In this document: one piece after another, positions 52,416 to 59,854 of the stretch
Numbering within the stretch: the stretch's first letter is position 1
How the letters are laid out: every line of letters begins with the position of its first letter
Source of the DNA: Flavisolibacter nicotianae
GTDB taxonomy: Bacteria > Bacteroidota > Bacteroidia > Chitinophagales > Chitinophagaceae
Length of the DNA: 64,000 nucleotides
Reading direction: 5' to 3'
Assembly: GCF_003628535.1 (NCBI RefSeq)
Contig: NZ_RBCI01000003.1
Span: 682,001 to 746,000 of the forward strand
Notes under the pieces: generated by a model
What the model saw: only the letters and a program-made list of their open reading frames with translations
Database searches by the model: none
What the model was told of the DNA's origin: nothing
Translations under genes and position numbers: made by a program

Positions 52416-53819
52416 TTACAGGTGAATGGCTTCTCCGTAGGCCACCTCGATGGCATCTTTGATGCTTTCGCTGATGGTGGGGTGGGGGTGGATGGAATCA
52501 AGTACTTCGTGGTACGTGGTTTCCAGTTTGCGGGCCACGACGGTTTCGGCAATGATCTCGGTTACATTGTAGCCGATCATGTGTGTGCCCAGCCATTCGC
52601 CATACTTCGCGTCAAAGATTACTTTGATAAATCCTTCGGTATGACCGGCGGCGGAAGCCTTGCCCGATGCACTCAGCGGGAACTTGCCCACTTTTACTTC
52701 GAAGCCGGCGTCTTTCGCCTGCTTTTCGGTCATGCCAACAGAGGCGATTTCCGGCGTGCAATACGTACATCCCGGTACGTTTGCATAGTCGAGTATTTGC
52801 GGCTGGTGCTTGTATTTTTTTTCGTTGAAGGCGATGTTTTCCACGCAGATAATGCCTTCTTTCGATGCCACGTGCGCCAGTGCTTGGCCCGGCGTGCAAT
52901 CGCCAATGGCGTAAATGCCCGGAACATTGGTCTGGTAATATTTGTCGGTAGAAATGCGGCCCTTATCCGATTTGATGCCCAGTTCTTCCAGGCCAATGCC
53001 CTCGATATTTGGCTGGATGCCTACGGCACTCAACAGAACGTCCGCTTCCAGCGTCACTTCGCCATTCTGCGTTTTGACCGTGGCTTTTACACCATTGCCC
53101 GATGTATCTACCTTGGTAACTTCGCTGTTGGTCATGATGTCAATGCCATTCTTCTTGAAGTTCTTTTCGAGTTCTTTGGAAATTTCTTCGTCTTCGACAG
53201 GCACCACCCGTGGGAGAAATTCAACGATAGTCACTTTGGTACCCATGCAGTTGTAGAAATAGCCGAACTCTACACCAATGGCGCCGCTGCCCACGACAAT
53301 CATGGATTTGGGCTGCTGGGGCAATACCATGGCTTCGCGGTAGCCGATGATCTTTTTCCCATCGATCGGCATAGCGGGCAGCTGGCGGCTGCGGGCACCG
53401 GTGGCCAGGATAATATGCTTTGTTTCAACCGTCTGCTTGCTGTTATCGGCAGCCGTCACCTCGATCTTGCCTTTGGCGACAAGTTTGCCAAAACCCATAA
53501 TGACGTCGATCTTGTTTTTGCGCATCAGGAACTGAACGCCTTTGCTCATTTTATCGGCAACGCCCCTGCTCCGCTTGATCACGGCTTCGAAGTTGTGCTG
53601 GCCGGAGGCTTCAATACCAAAGTCCTTTGCGTGCTTGATGTATTCCATGACCTGGGCACTTTTCAGCAGTGCTTTAGTCGGAATACAGCCCCAGTTCAAA
53701 CAAATTCCACCCAAACTTTCCTTTTCGATGATGGCCGTCTTAAAGCCAAGCTGTGCGGCACGGATAGCAGCTACATAACCGCCGGGACCCGAACCAATGA
53801 CAACTACGTCGTATGCCAT
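52416..53819 (-). CDS. lpdA: dihydrolipoyl dehydrogenase (E3)
   Basis: A 467-aa flavoprotein disulfide reductase. FAD motif is VVVIGSGPGGYVAAI (about 5-19), and the redox pair is Cys40/Cys45 in GGICLNWGCIPTKALL. The NAD domain has VVGSGAIGVEFGYFY, and the C-terminal dimer motif HPHPTISES (about 445) carries the catalytic His and Glu. It reoxidises the lipoyl groups of 2-oxo acid dehydrogenases and the glycine cleavage system. The E2 at 35998-37371 is a plausible partner, though the genes are 15 kb apart. Confidence 0.95.
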   Translation of the reverse strand: MAYDVVVIGSGPGGYVAAIRAAQLGFKTAIIEKESLGGICLNWGCIPTKALLKSAQVMEYIKHAKDFGIEASGQHNFEAVIKRSRGVADKMSKGVQFLMRKNKIDVIMGFGKLVAKGKIEVTAADNSKQTVETKHIILATGARSRQLPAMPIDGKKIIGYREAMVLPQQPKSMIVVGSGAIGVEFGYFYNCMGTKVTIVEFLPRVVPVEDEEISKELEKNFKKNGIDIMTNSEVTKVDTSGNGVKATVKTQNGEVTLEADVLLSAVGIQPNIEGIGLEELGIKSDKGRISTDKYYQTNVPGIYAIGDCTPGQALAHVASKEGIICVENIAFNEKKYKHQPQILDYANVPGCTYCTPEIASVGMTEKQAKDAGFEVKVGKFPLSASGKASAAGHTEGFIKVIFDAKYGEWLGTHMIGYNVTEIIAETVVARKLETTYHEVLDSIHPHPTISESIKDAIEVAYGEAIHL

Positions 53820-53820
53820 G

Positions 53821-53850
53821 TTGATTTACGATTTAAGATGTAAGATTTAA
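53821..53850. repeat. word-like repeat upstream of lpdA
   Basis: GATTTACGATTTAAGATGTA followed by AGATTTAATGG: GATTTA-type words repeated in the lpdA leader. Confidence 0.4.
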
Positions 53851-53947
53851 TGGTTTTCAAGCGTCATTGCTGCCGCTTTTTTTCGCGTGGCGAAGCTAAA
53901 GGAAAAACGGCTTACTGGCAAAAGAGAAGCGAAGGGCGGAATGGCCC

Positions 53948-53955
53948 TAACTTTG
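53948..53955 (+). promoter_or_regulatory. -7 promoter box
   Basis: TAACTTTG, 14 nt upstream of the ATG at 53970. Confidence 0.6.
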
Positions 53956-53969
53956 CGCAACGAACTACG

Positions 53970-54191
53970 ATGGATAGCTTAAAAGAATACCTCGAAGAAC
54001 TGATGGACCTGAAGCGGGTGGCCACGATCTCGTTCCGGTCGGTGGAAGGGGGCATGAGCACCGTGAAAGGACATATCGTGAAAATAGAGACAGTTTCCGG
54101 CAGAGACATCATTGAAACCGATGCCAGTATGGTGATCGGGGCTGACCAAATCCGGGAAGTCAACGGCCGGCGCTTCGAAAACATTTGCTAA
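53970..54191 (+). CDS. conserved small protein, unknown function
   Basis: A 73-aa soluble protein (MDSLKEYLEELMDLKRVATI then SFRSVEGGMSTVKGHIVKIE) with a compact beta-rich core and no signal peptide. Resembles the Rho N-terminal or SH3-like RNA-binding folds by pattern only; I know no function. Support is its promoter box 14 nt upstream and its place directly ahead of the ribosomal cluster. An earlier in-frame ATG at 53850 precedes the promoter box and is unlikely. Confidence 0.7.
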   Translation: MDSLKEYLEELMDLKRVATISFRSVEGGMSTVKGHIVKIETVSGRDIIETDASMVIGADQIREVNGRRFENIC

Positions 54192-54250
54192 ACTTTTCTA
54201 AAGCGGTAAAAAAACTCAGCCATCAGACGGTAATTCTCAAATCATTTCCC

Positions 54251-54258
54251 TACTTTTG
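54251..54258 (+). promoter_or_regulatory. -7 promoter box for the rpmB operon
   Basis: TACTTTTG, 22 nt before the rpmB ATG, a good match to the Bacteroidota consensus. Confidence 0.7.
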
Positions 54259-54280
54259 CCGTCCAAAATTTTTCCAAGTC

Positions 54281-54517
54281 ATGGCACGAGTATGTCAGGT
54301 TACAGGTAAGACGCCCATTGGAGGAAACAAAGTGTCTCACTCCAACATCAAAACAAAGCGTCGCTTTTTACCGAATTTGCAAACAAAGCGGTTCTTCTTA
54401 GCGGAAGAGAACAAGTGGATCACACTGAAGCTCACAACCGATGCAATCAGAACCATCAACAAAAAAGGATTATTTAACGTTGTAAAGGAGCTGCGGGCTC
54501 AAGGTCAACATATTTAA
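54281..54517 (+). CDS. rpmB: 50S ribosomal protein bL28
   Basis: A 78-aa ribosomal protein. MARVCQVTGKTPIGGNKVSHS is the family N-terminus, and FLPNLQTKRFFLAEENKWITL follows. Only one Cys (C5), so this is the zinc-free form. An in-frame extension to 54185 is discarded because the promoter box lies inside it. First of rpmB-rpmG-bL38. Confidence 0.97.
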   Translation: MARVCQVTGKTPIGGNKVSHSNIKTKRRFLPNLQTKRFFLAEENKWITLKLTTDAIRTINKKGLFNVVKELRAQGQHI

Positions 54518-54576
54518 TTAGCAAATATGCAAATCTGGGAATGTGAAAATTCAGTTCCATTTTCAAATTTGCTAAT
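54517..54576. repeat. hairpin between rpmB and rpmG
   Basis: Arms ATTAGCAAAT (54517-54526) and ATTTGCTAAT (54567-54576), with inner words GTGAAAATT / TTTTCAAATT. Homologous to the hairpin at 54784-54835. Confidence 0.75.
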
Positions 54577-54600
54577 TTTCAAATTTTCAAATTAGCGATA

Positions 54601-54783
54601 ATGGCAAAGAAAGGAAACCGCGTACAGGTTATTCTGGAATGCACTGAGCAAAAGACAACCAGTGTTCCGGGAACCAGCCGATATATCACGGAAAAAAACA
54701 AAAAGAACAACCCTGAGCGTCTGGAGTTGAAAAAATACAACGCCAACCTGAAAAAGGTAACTGTTCACAAAGAGATAAAGTAG
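54601..54783 (+). CDS. rpmG: 50S ribosomal protein bL33
   Basis: A 60-aa ribosomal protein ([37 protein letters not shown]). It lacks the four Cys of the zinc form, keeping one. Flanked by two homologous AT-rich hairpins. Confidence 0.96.
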   Translation: MAKKGNRVQVILECTEQKTTSVPGTSRYITEKNKKNNPERLELKKYNANLKKVTVHKEIK

Positions 54784-54835
54784 TTAGCAAATGTGCAAAT
54801 GTGAAAATTTGAAAATGGTTTTCGTCATTTGCTAA
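54784..54835. repeat. hairpin between rpmG and the DUF4295 gene
   Basis: Arms TTAGCAAATG (54784-54793) and CATTTGCTAA (54826-54835), with inner GAAAATTTG/GAAAAT words. Near-copy of the hairpin at 54517-54576. Confidence 0.75.
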
Positions 54836-54869
54836 TTTTCAAATTTTCTAATTTTCAAATTATTCTACC

Positions 54870-55043
54870 ATGGCAAAAGCAGCATCAAAAAACGCGAAAG
54901 TGAAAGACCAGAAGGCCGCCGCCGAAGCAAAGAACTGGTCAAAAGTGATCAGAGCTGTGCGTAGCCCGAAAACTGGTGCTTACACGTTTAAAGAGCAGAT
55001 CGTTCACAAAGACAAGGTGAAAGATTTCCTGGCCCAGAAATAA
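54870..55043 (+). CDS. DUF4295 / ribosomal protein bL38
   Basis: A 57-aa basic protein (MAKAASKNAKVKDQKAAAEA, then KNWSKVIRAVRSPKTGAYTF and a KEQIVHKDKVKDFLAQK end), too short for most gene finders. The family DUF4295 is confined to Bacteroidota, always beside rpmB and rpmG. As I recall, it was identified in the Flavobacterium ribosome structure as the extra large-subunit protein bL38; that memory should be checked. Confidence 0.9.
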   Translation: MAKAASKNAKVKDQKAAAEAKNWSKVIRAVRSPKTGAYTFKEQIVHKDKVKDFLAQK

Positions 55044-55151
55044 TCGTGAAGGCTCGTCAACTGATTCAAGCTGTCCCGCATTGCGGAGATGGCTTTTGTT
55101 TTTTAATCAACAGTCAAACGGAAAACTTCAACGCCGGAAAGGCAGCCGTCG

Positions 55152-55173
55152 TACTTTTGACTTTTTACTTTTG
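55152..55173 (+). promoter_or_regulatory. two -7 promoter boxes before ftsY
   Basis: TACTTTTG at 55152-55159 and again at 55166-55173, the latter 7 nt before the ATG at 55181. Confidence 0.5.
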
Positions 55174-55180
55174 AATAACT

Positions 55181-56146
55181 ATGGGATTTTTCAATAAACT
55201 TTTTGGCAAGAAAGAGAAGGAAAGCCTGGACGAAGGACTGCAAAAAACAAAAGAAACCTTCTTTTCAAAAGTTACCAAAGCCATCGCCGGCAAAAGCACG
55301 GTGGACGAAGAAGTGCTCGACAACCTGGAAGAGGCCCTGATCACCGCCGACGTCGGTTTGGATACAACGGTCCAAATCATCGAACGCATCGAAGAGCGGG
55401 TGTCGCGTGACAAATATGTCAGCACCGGTGACCTGAACAAAATCCTGCAGGACGAGATCGAAGCCACCCTCGTGGATGCTCCTTCTTCCAATGCCTATGA
55501 TTTTCACTCCGAGCTTCCCTCCAAACCTTATGTGATCCTGGTGGTCGGTGTGAACGGCGTGGGAAAAACCACGACCATCGGCAAGCTTTCCTACAATTTC
55601 AAAAAAGCCGGGAAAAACGTATTGCTGGGAGCCGCCGACACATTCCGGGCTGCAGCCGTTGACCAATTGACAATCTGGAGCGAACGGACAGGTGTACCGA
55701 TTGTCAAACAGGCCATGGGCTCGGATCCTGCAGCCGTGGCTTTCGATACTGTGCAAAGCGCCCTTTCGCGTGGCTCCGACGTTGTGCTGATCGATACGGC
55801 GGGCCGTCTTCACAACAAAGCCTATTTGATGGATGAACTGAGCAAGATCCGTCGGAGTGTGCAAAAAGTCATTCCGGGAGCACCGCACGAAGTGTTGCTG
55901 GTGCTCGACGGTTCAACCGGACAAAATGCAGTGGAACAGGCCAGGCAATTTACAGCCGCCACCGATGTCACTGCCCTCGCCATCACCAAGCTGGATGGCA
56001 CGGCAAAAGGCGGCGTGGTGCTGGCCATTGCCAACCAGTTTAAGATTCCGGTGAAGTTTATTGGAGTTGGGGAAAAAATGGAAGACCTGCTTGTTTTTGA
56101 CAAGCATGAATTTGTGGACAGCCTGTTTAGTTTGAAAGGCGAATAA
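55181..56146 (+). CDS. ftsY: signal recognition particle receptor FtsY
   Basis: A 321-aa SRP GTPase. Helical N domain at 1-105, then G domain with G1 VVGVNGVGKTT (121-131), the DTFRAAAVDQL insertion box (about 150), DTAGR (about 206) and TKLDGTAKGG (about 267). The acidic A domain of E. coli FtsY is absent, leaving a short N-terminus MGFFNKLFGKKEKES. It receives ribosome-SRP complexes at the inner membrane. A terminator follows the stop. Confidence 0.96.
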   Translation: MGFFNKLFGKKEKESLDEGLQKTKETFFSKVTKAIAGKSTVDEEVLDNLEEALITADVGLDTTVQIIERIEERVSRDKYVSTGDLNKILQDEIEATLVDAPSSNAYDFHSELPSKPYVILVVGVNGVGKTTTIGKLSYNFKKAGKNVLLGAADTFRAAAVDQLTIWSERTGVPIVKQAMGSDPAAVAFDTVQSALSRGSDVVLIDTAGRLHNKAYLMDELSKIRRSVQKVIPGAPHEVLLVLDGSTGQNAVEQARQFTAATDVTALAITKLDGTAKGGVVLAIANQFKIPVKFIGVGEKMEDLLVFDKHEFVDSLFSLKGE

Positions 56147-56167
56147 AGACTTCGATTACATGAGCAG

Positions 56168-56199
56168 GAAACCCGGACGCCGCCAGGCATCCGGGTTTC
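56168..56199. terminator. terminator between ftsY and the GH1/RmlD gene
   Basis: Stem GAAACCCGGA (56168-56177) / TCCGGGTTTC (56190-56199), loop of 12 nt, between convergent genes. Confidence 0.7.
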
Positions 56200-56204
56200 T
56201 TCGT

Positions 56205-58418
56205 TTAAGCGCGGACGCTTTTGTGAAGTTGTTTTTCTTTTTGTACCGCGTCTTTCATTTGTTCCGTGTAGCGTCGCAGGGCATCATCCAGCGAAGGCAG
56301 GTGAATTCCCCTGCAACTGGAAAGCACACTATAGCGTGGACGTAAGGCAGGGTAATGACAATCCTCGTTCGAGACCGCCTGAATGAATTTCCGGTTGAGG
56401 CCAAAGCGGTCGGCAACTTCATTGGCAAGATCCGCCCAGCTTATTTCACCATTGTTGGCCAGGTGCCAGATTCCTTTTTCTCCATCTATCAGCAAATCCA
56501 GCGTGGCATGCACCAGGTCGGGAACATAGGTTGGCGAGACAACCGCATCGTGAACCACAGAAATTCGTTCTTCATTCAGCAAACTTTTCCGGACAAAATG
56601 GGCAAAATTGTATTCGTCCCATGGCCCGAAAAACGCACTGGTGCGGATGATCAGGGCATCGGCGTTGGCTGCGGCAACCTGTTCCTCCGCTCGGGCTTTG
56701 GTTAGGCCATACGTGTTGAGCGGATTCGGTTGATCGTACTCGGTATAAGGCGTTGTTTTTCGTCCGTCAAATACCAGGTCGCTGGAAAAGGTTACCAGCC
56801 TGATGCCATACCGGGCGGCGGCAACCGCGAGGTTCCAGGATGCGGTTGTATTGTCGGCAAAACATTTTTCTTTCTCGCTCTCGGCGTCGTCTACCCGCAC
56901 AAATCCAGTCGCGTTGACAATTGCCCAGGGGCGAAATGTTTCGATTGCGGTGGTGATGGAAGCCGGATCGCAGAGATTGCATTCATCCCGGCTCAAAAGC
57001 TGGTAGTGTAAATGTCTTTCGTCACAAACCCGGCCAAAGGCCCTGCCGAGTGTGCCGTTTTTTCCAATGATCAGCAGGGGGCTGCCGTTGGGGGACACCG
57101 TTTCGAAATGCTGCTCCAATACAAGAGGCTTGTGAAAAAAACGGGATGGACGTTGCCACCAGCCCTTGCCCTTCGCCAATTCGTCGTGGGCGAGATCGCC
57201 TTTTCTTTCTTTTAAAAACCTCGCTAAAGCGGTGGGCCGCGGCAAGCCGCTCCGAACGTCGAATGTGCCGGGTTCGTACTCACCGTGCGGCTCGGTCAGT
57301 AATTTGTTCCAGCCAAAGGAGCCGAGCATCGCCCAGGCTGTGACGGCTTTAATCTCTATACCTTTTGTCAAAAGATTGCGGCAGGTAGACCAAACCTGCC
57401 GGAACCACCGCAGTTGTTCTTCGCGGTGACAGTGCAGGTGCACTTCTGTTACGGCCATTGGTTGCCGGTAGCGGTCCCAAGCCTCCTGCAACAAACAGCC
57501 AAGTCCCGATTTTCCCTTTCTTGCCACCCTGACCGCTTCCACATCGGCATAGGCGTGACGTCCGTTGCCGCCATGCGTGTGCCTGGGGTAGCGATGCAGG
57601 CGTCCATCCAGGAAGCGTTCGGATGTAAGGTAATGGTTGAATCCAAACACATCCGGCACGCATGGATTCTCCTGGAAGAATGCCAGCTCCTTTTCTGTGA
57701 TGTTATTCCGGCGCAGGTAGTCCCAAAGCGGATGCTTCCTGTTCACCCGGCCACATAAAAAATCATAGGTTAACCAACGGCGCTCGTTTTCAAAATCGGC
57801 CTGGTATTGCAAAGGCTTCGTGCTGTATGTTTTCCCCAGGTCTTCCGTTTGCACCAGCCGCGCCGCCGGGTTAACTTTTCGTATTTCCTGCATGGCCAGC
57901 ACCGTTCCTTTCAATTCGTTCAGCAGCATTTTCAGGAAGGAAGTATCGTCCGTTTTGTGTGGATACCACAAGCCGTAAAGGCCGCTGAATCGTGCCGTAG
58001 TAAGCGGTTCGTTGACGGGAGTGAAATCCGTCAGGTGCGGGAATTGCCGGATAACTTTTGCGGCATAGGCGGCAAGGTGCGTTGGAAAATGCTCATCGAG
58101 CAAATCGGTAAAGGCCGGGCCACTTCCATGATGGACTAACCCGGCAATGACATCTATATTTCGACTTTGGAGTTCCTGAAGCTGGGAGCTGACCCAGCTC
58201 CAATCGATTTCGGAATCTTTTTCCGGCTGGTGTTTCTCCCACAGGATCGGGTAGCGGATCTTTTGAATCCCCGTTCCGGCTAACAGAGCAAGGTCATGGG
58301 GCCTGCTGTAATTCCCGGAATAGTCAAGCTGGTCGAAGTAGTGATGATGAACCCTGTTGATTGTACATTCAATGCCACCCCATAATTCGGGATCCTGGTT
58401 GTGTTCTTGTTTTTGCAT
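56205..58418 (-). CDS. fusion of GH1 glycosidase-like and RmlD-like sugar-nucleotide domain
   Basis: A 737-aa two-domain protein. Residues 1 to about 430 resemble family 1 glycoside hydrolases: the acid/base motif is TPVNEP (Glu137) and the nucleophile position is AVTEV (Glu325), both Glu present. From about 447 to the end it is an RmlD/dTDP-4-dehydrorhamnose reductase-like SDR: IIGKNGTLGRAF (450-461), VNATGFVRVDDAE and Y570-x-x-x-K574 in TYGLTKARAE. The two halves are joined by a basic linker (GWWQRPSRFFHKP). The adjacent glycosyltransferase suggests a role in a surface sugar polymer. Start at the ATG at 58418; a GTG at 58442 is possible. Confidence 0.88.
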   Translation of the reverse strand: MQKQEHNQDPELWGGIECTINRVHHHYFDQLDYSGNYSRPHDLALLAGTGIQKIRYPILWEKHQPEKDSEIDWSWVSSQLQELQSRNIDVIAGLVHHGSGPAFTDLLDEHFPTHLAAYAAKVIRQFPHLTDFTPVNEPLTTARFSGLYGLWYPHKTDDTSFLKMLLNELKGTVLAMQEIRKVNPAARLVQTEDLGKTYSTKPLQYQADFENERRWLTYDFLCGRVNRKHPLWDYLRRNNITEKELAFFQENPCVPDVFGFNHYLTSERFLDGRLHRYPRHTHGGNGRHAYADVEAVRVARKGKSGLGCLLQEAWDRYRQPMAVTEVHLHCHREEQLRWFRQVWSTCRNLLTKGIEIKAVTAWAMLGSFGWNKLLTEPHGEYEPGTFDVRSGLPRPTALARFLKERKGDLAHDELAKGKGWWQRPSRFFHKPLVLEQHFETVSPNGSPLLIIGKNGTLGRAFGRVCDERHLHYQLLSRDECNLCDPASITTAIETFRPWAIVNATGFVRVDDAESEKEKCFADNTTASWNLAVAAARYGIRLVTFSSDLVFDGRKTTPYTEYDQPNPLNTYGLTKARAEEQVAAANADALIIRTSAFFGPWDEYNFAHFVRKSLLNEERISVVHDAVVSPTYVPDLVHATLDLLIDGEKGIWHLANNGEISWADLANEVADRFGLNRKFIQAVSNEDCHYPALRPRYSVLSSCRGIHLPSLDDALRRYTEQMKDAVQKEKQLHKSVRA

Positions 58419-58490
58419 AATAGATCGTCTGTGTTGCAACACTCGTAACGAGGCCAGTCGCCAGTTTCTTACTTACTCTCGTGCATGCAA

Positions 58491-59669
58491 TCAAACGTAA
58501 GCACCTTCTTTTGCTTTTTTCACCGAAGTATTTTGTTCCAGGGTCGCTGCCATATTTCGCACCATCTGGCTCCAGGTTCTGTCCCATGAATTTCCTTCCA
58601 GGAATTCATCCACCTTTTTTACCCAGGAACTGCGTCTCTTCTTTGCCAGTTCGGCTTCTGCCGCTGCAATGAATTCTTCCGCATTGCTTGCGATATGAAC
58701 CAGTTTGTTGTTGCCATATGGCGAAACCACATCGCGGATCGGTGTCGAAATTACCGGCTTGCCGGCTGCCAGGTATTCGGGAGTTTTTGTCGGGCTGATA
58801 AAGCGGGTCGACTCATTGATGGCGAACGGAATGATCGCAATTTCCCAGCCTGCAAGATAATTGGGTAACTCTTCGTATTTCTTTCCGCCGAGGTAATGAA
58901 CGTTGGCGTGCCGTGGAAGTGTTGCCGGATCAATTTTTACCACGGGTCCAAGCAACACGAATTGCCAGTCGGGTTTTGCATTGGCAACCGCATCGATCAG
59001 TTCAATATCAAACCGTTCATCAATCACGCCAAAGAAGCCAAAACGCGGATGTGGAATCGCTTTCTGGTCCTCTGGATCTTTGCGGATCTTTCTCGCCTTG
59101 CCGAAATGTGCTTTGTCGATGCTGCTGGGAAAGGGAAAAATATTGTGATGTGCATTTTTTTTGCTTTCATAAATGCTATGTCCACCCGTAAACACAATGT
59201 CGGCTTTGGCAAACAACTGCTTTTCGAATTGCGTCAATTCGGGTGGTGCAAATTTGAAGGCGGAGAGTTCATCCATGCAGTCATAGACGACCAGCTCCGG
59301 ATTTAAATGCTCGGTAAATGGTAAGGCCATCGGCGTGTAATACCAACTAAAGAACCGGTTCACCTGCATTTGCAGTAGCAGGCTGCTGACCATTTTCTGA
59401 AGGCCACTCACGACTTCTTCACCATTCGGGCGGTGCTGCAAGTGTGGGGTTACCACGTACAAATTGTCGTTGTAGTTTTCTATGTGAATTTTATCTGCCG
59501 CATCATGAAAGATCGGTTCTTCAATAAAAAAAACACGCTGGTGTTTCGAAAAGCGGCTTAACAAATGGTTGGGCCGCTGAAACACGAATCCCCAACGAAG
59601 ATGGGAAAAGCATAACAAGTCAACATCATGTAGAAAGGCGCACGAAACTTCTTCAATGTTTTTAATCAT
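58491..59669 (-). CDS. glycosyltransferase (GT4-like)
   Basis: A 392-aa GT-B glycosyltransferase. The N-terminal domain starts LLCFSHLRWGFVFQRPNHLLSRF, a motif of glycosyltransferases in UDP-galactopyranose mutase neighbourhoods. Nucleotide-sugar contacts are in PRFGFFGVIDERFD and SPTKTPEYLAAGKPVISTP (typical E-x7-E-like region). It is encoded 72 bp upstream of the GH1/RmlD fusion and probably cotranscribed. The sugar and acceptor are unknown; no glf gene is in the window. Confidence 0.87.
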   Translation of the reverse strand: MIKNIEEVSCAFLHDVDLLCFSHLRWGFVFQRPNHLLSRFSKHQRVFFIEEPIFHDAADKIHIENYNDNLYVVTPHLQHRPNGEEVVSGLQKMVSSLLLQMQVNRFFSWYYTPMALPFTEHLNPELVVYDCMDELSAFKFAPPELTQFEKQLFAKADIVFTGGHSIYESKKNAHHNIFPFPSSIDKAHFGKARKIRKDPEDQKAIPHPRFGFFGVIDERFDIELIDAVANAKPDWQFVLLGPVVKIDPATLPRHANVHYLGGKKYEELPNYLAGWEIAIIPFAINESTRFISPTKTPEYLAAGKPVISTPIRDVVSPYGNNKLVHIASNAEEFIAAAEAELAKKRRSSWVKKVDEFLEGNSWDRTWSQMVRNMAATLEQNTSVKKAKEGAYV

Positions 59670-59806
59670 GCTTTTATACTTGCGATTAACATGCCAGCAA
59701 TGATTTGTTTAGTAATCGTGGTTGACGTTCAAACGACAAAAAAAATCCTGTAGAAATTCGTCCTCAACCGCTTGTTTCTGGCATAGTTGAGGTGTTAAAC
59801 TGAATT

Positions 59807-59838
59807 AAAAAAAGGCTGTCTTTCGACAACCTTTTTTT
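59807..59838 (-). terminator. terminator after the porin gene
   Basis: Stem AAAAAAAGGCTGTC / GACAACCTTTTTTT with a TTTC (GAAA on the transcript) tetraloop and one G-U pair. Lies 17 bp past the stop at 59855. Confidence 0.85.
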
Positions 59839-59854
59839 AACGAAATCATTTTTT

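Noticed and set aside
52422-53843. Antisense open frame of about 473 codons over lpdA
   Set aside because: Exact mirror of lpdA, His/Phe-rich translation without domains.
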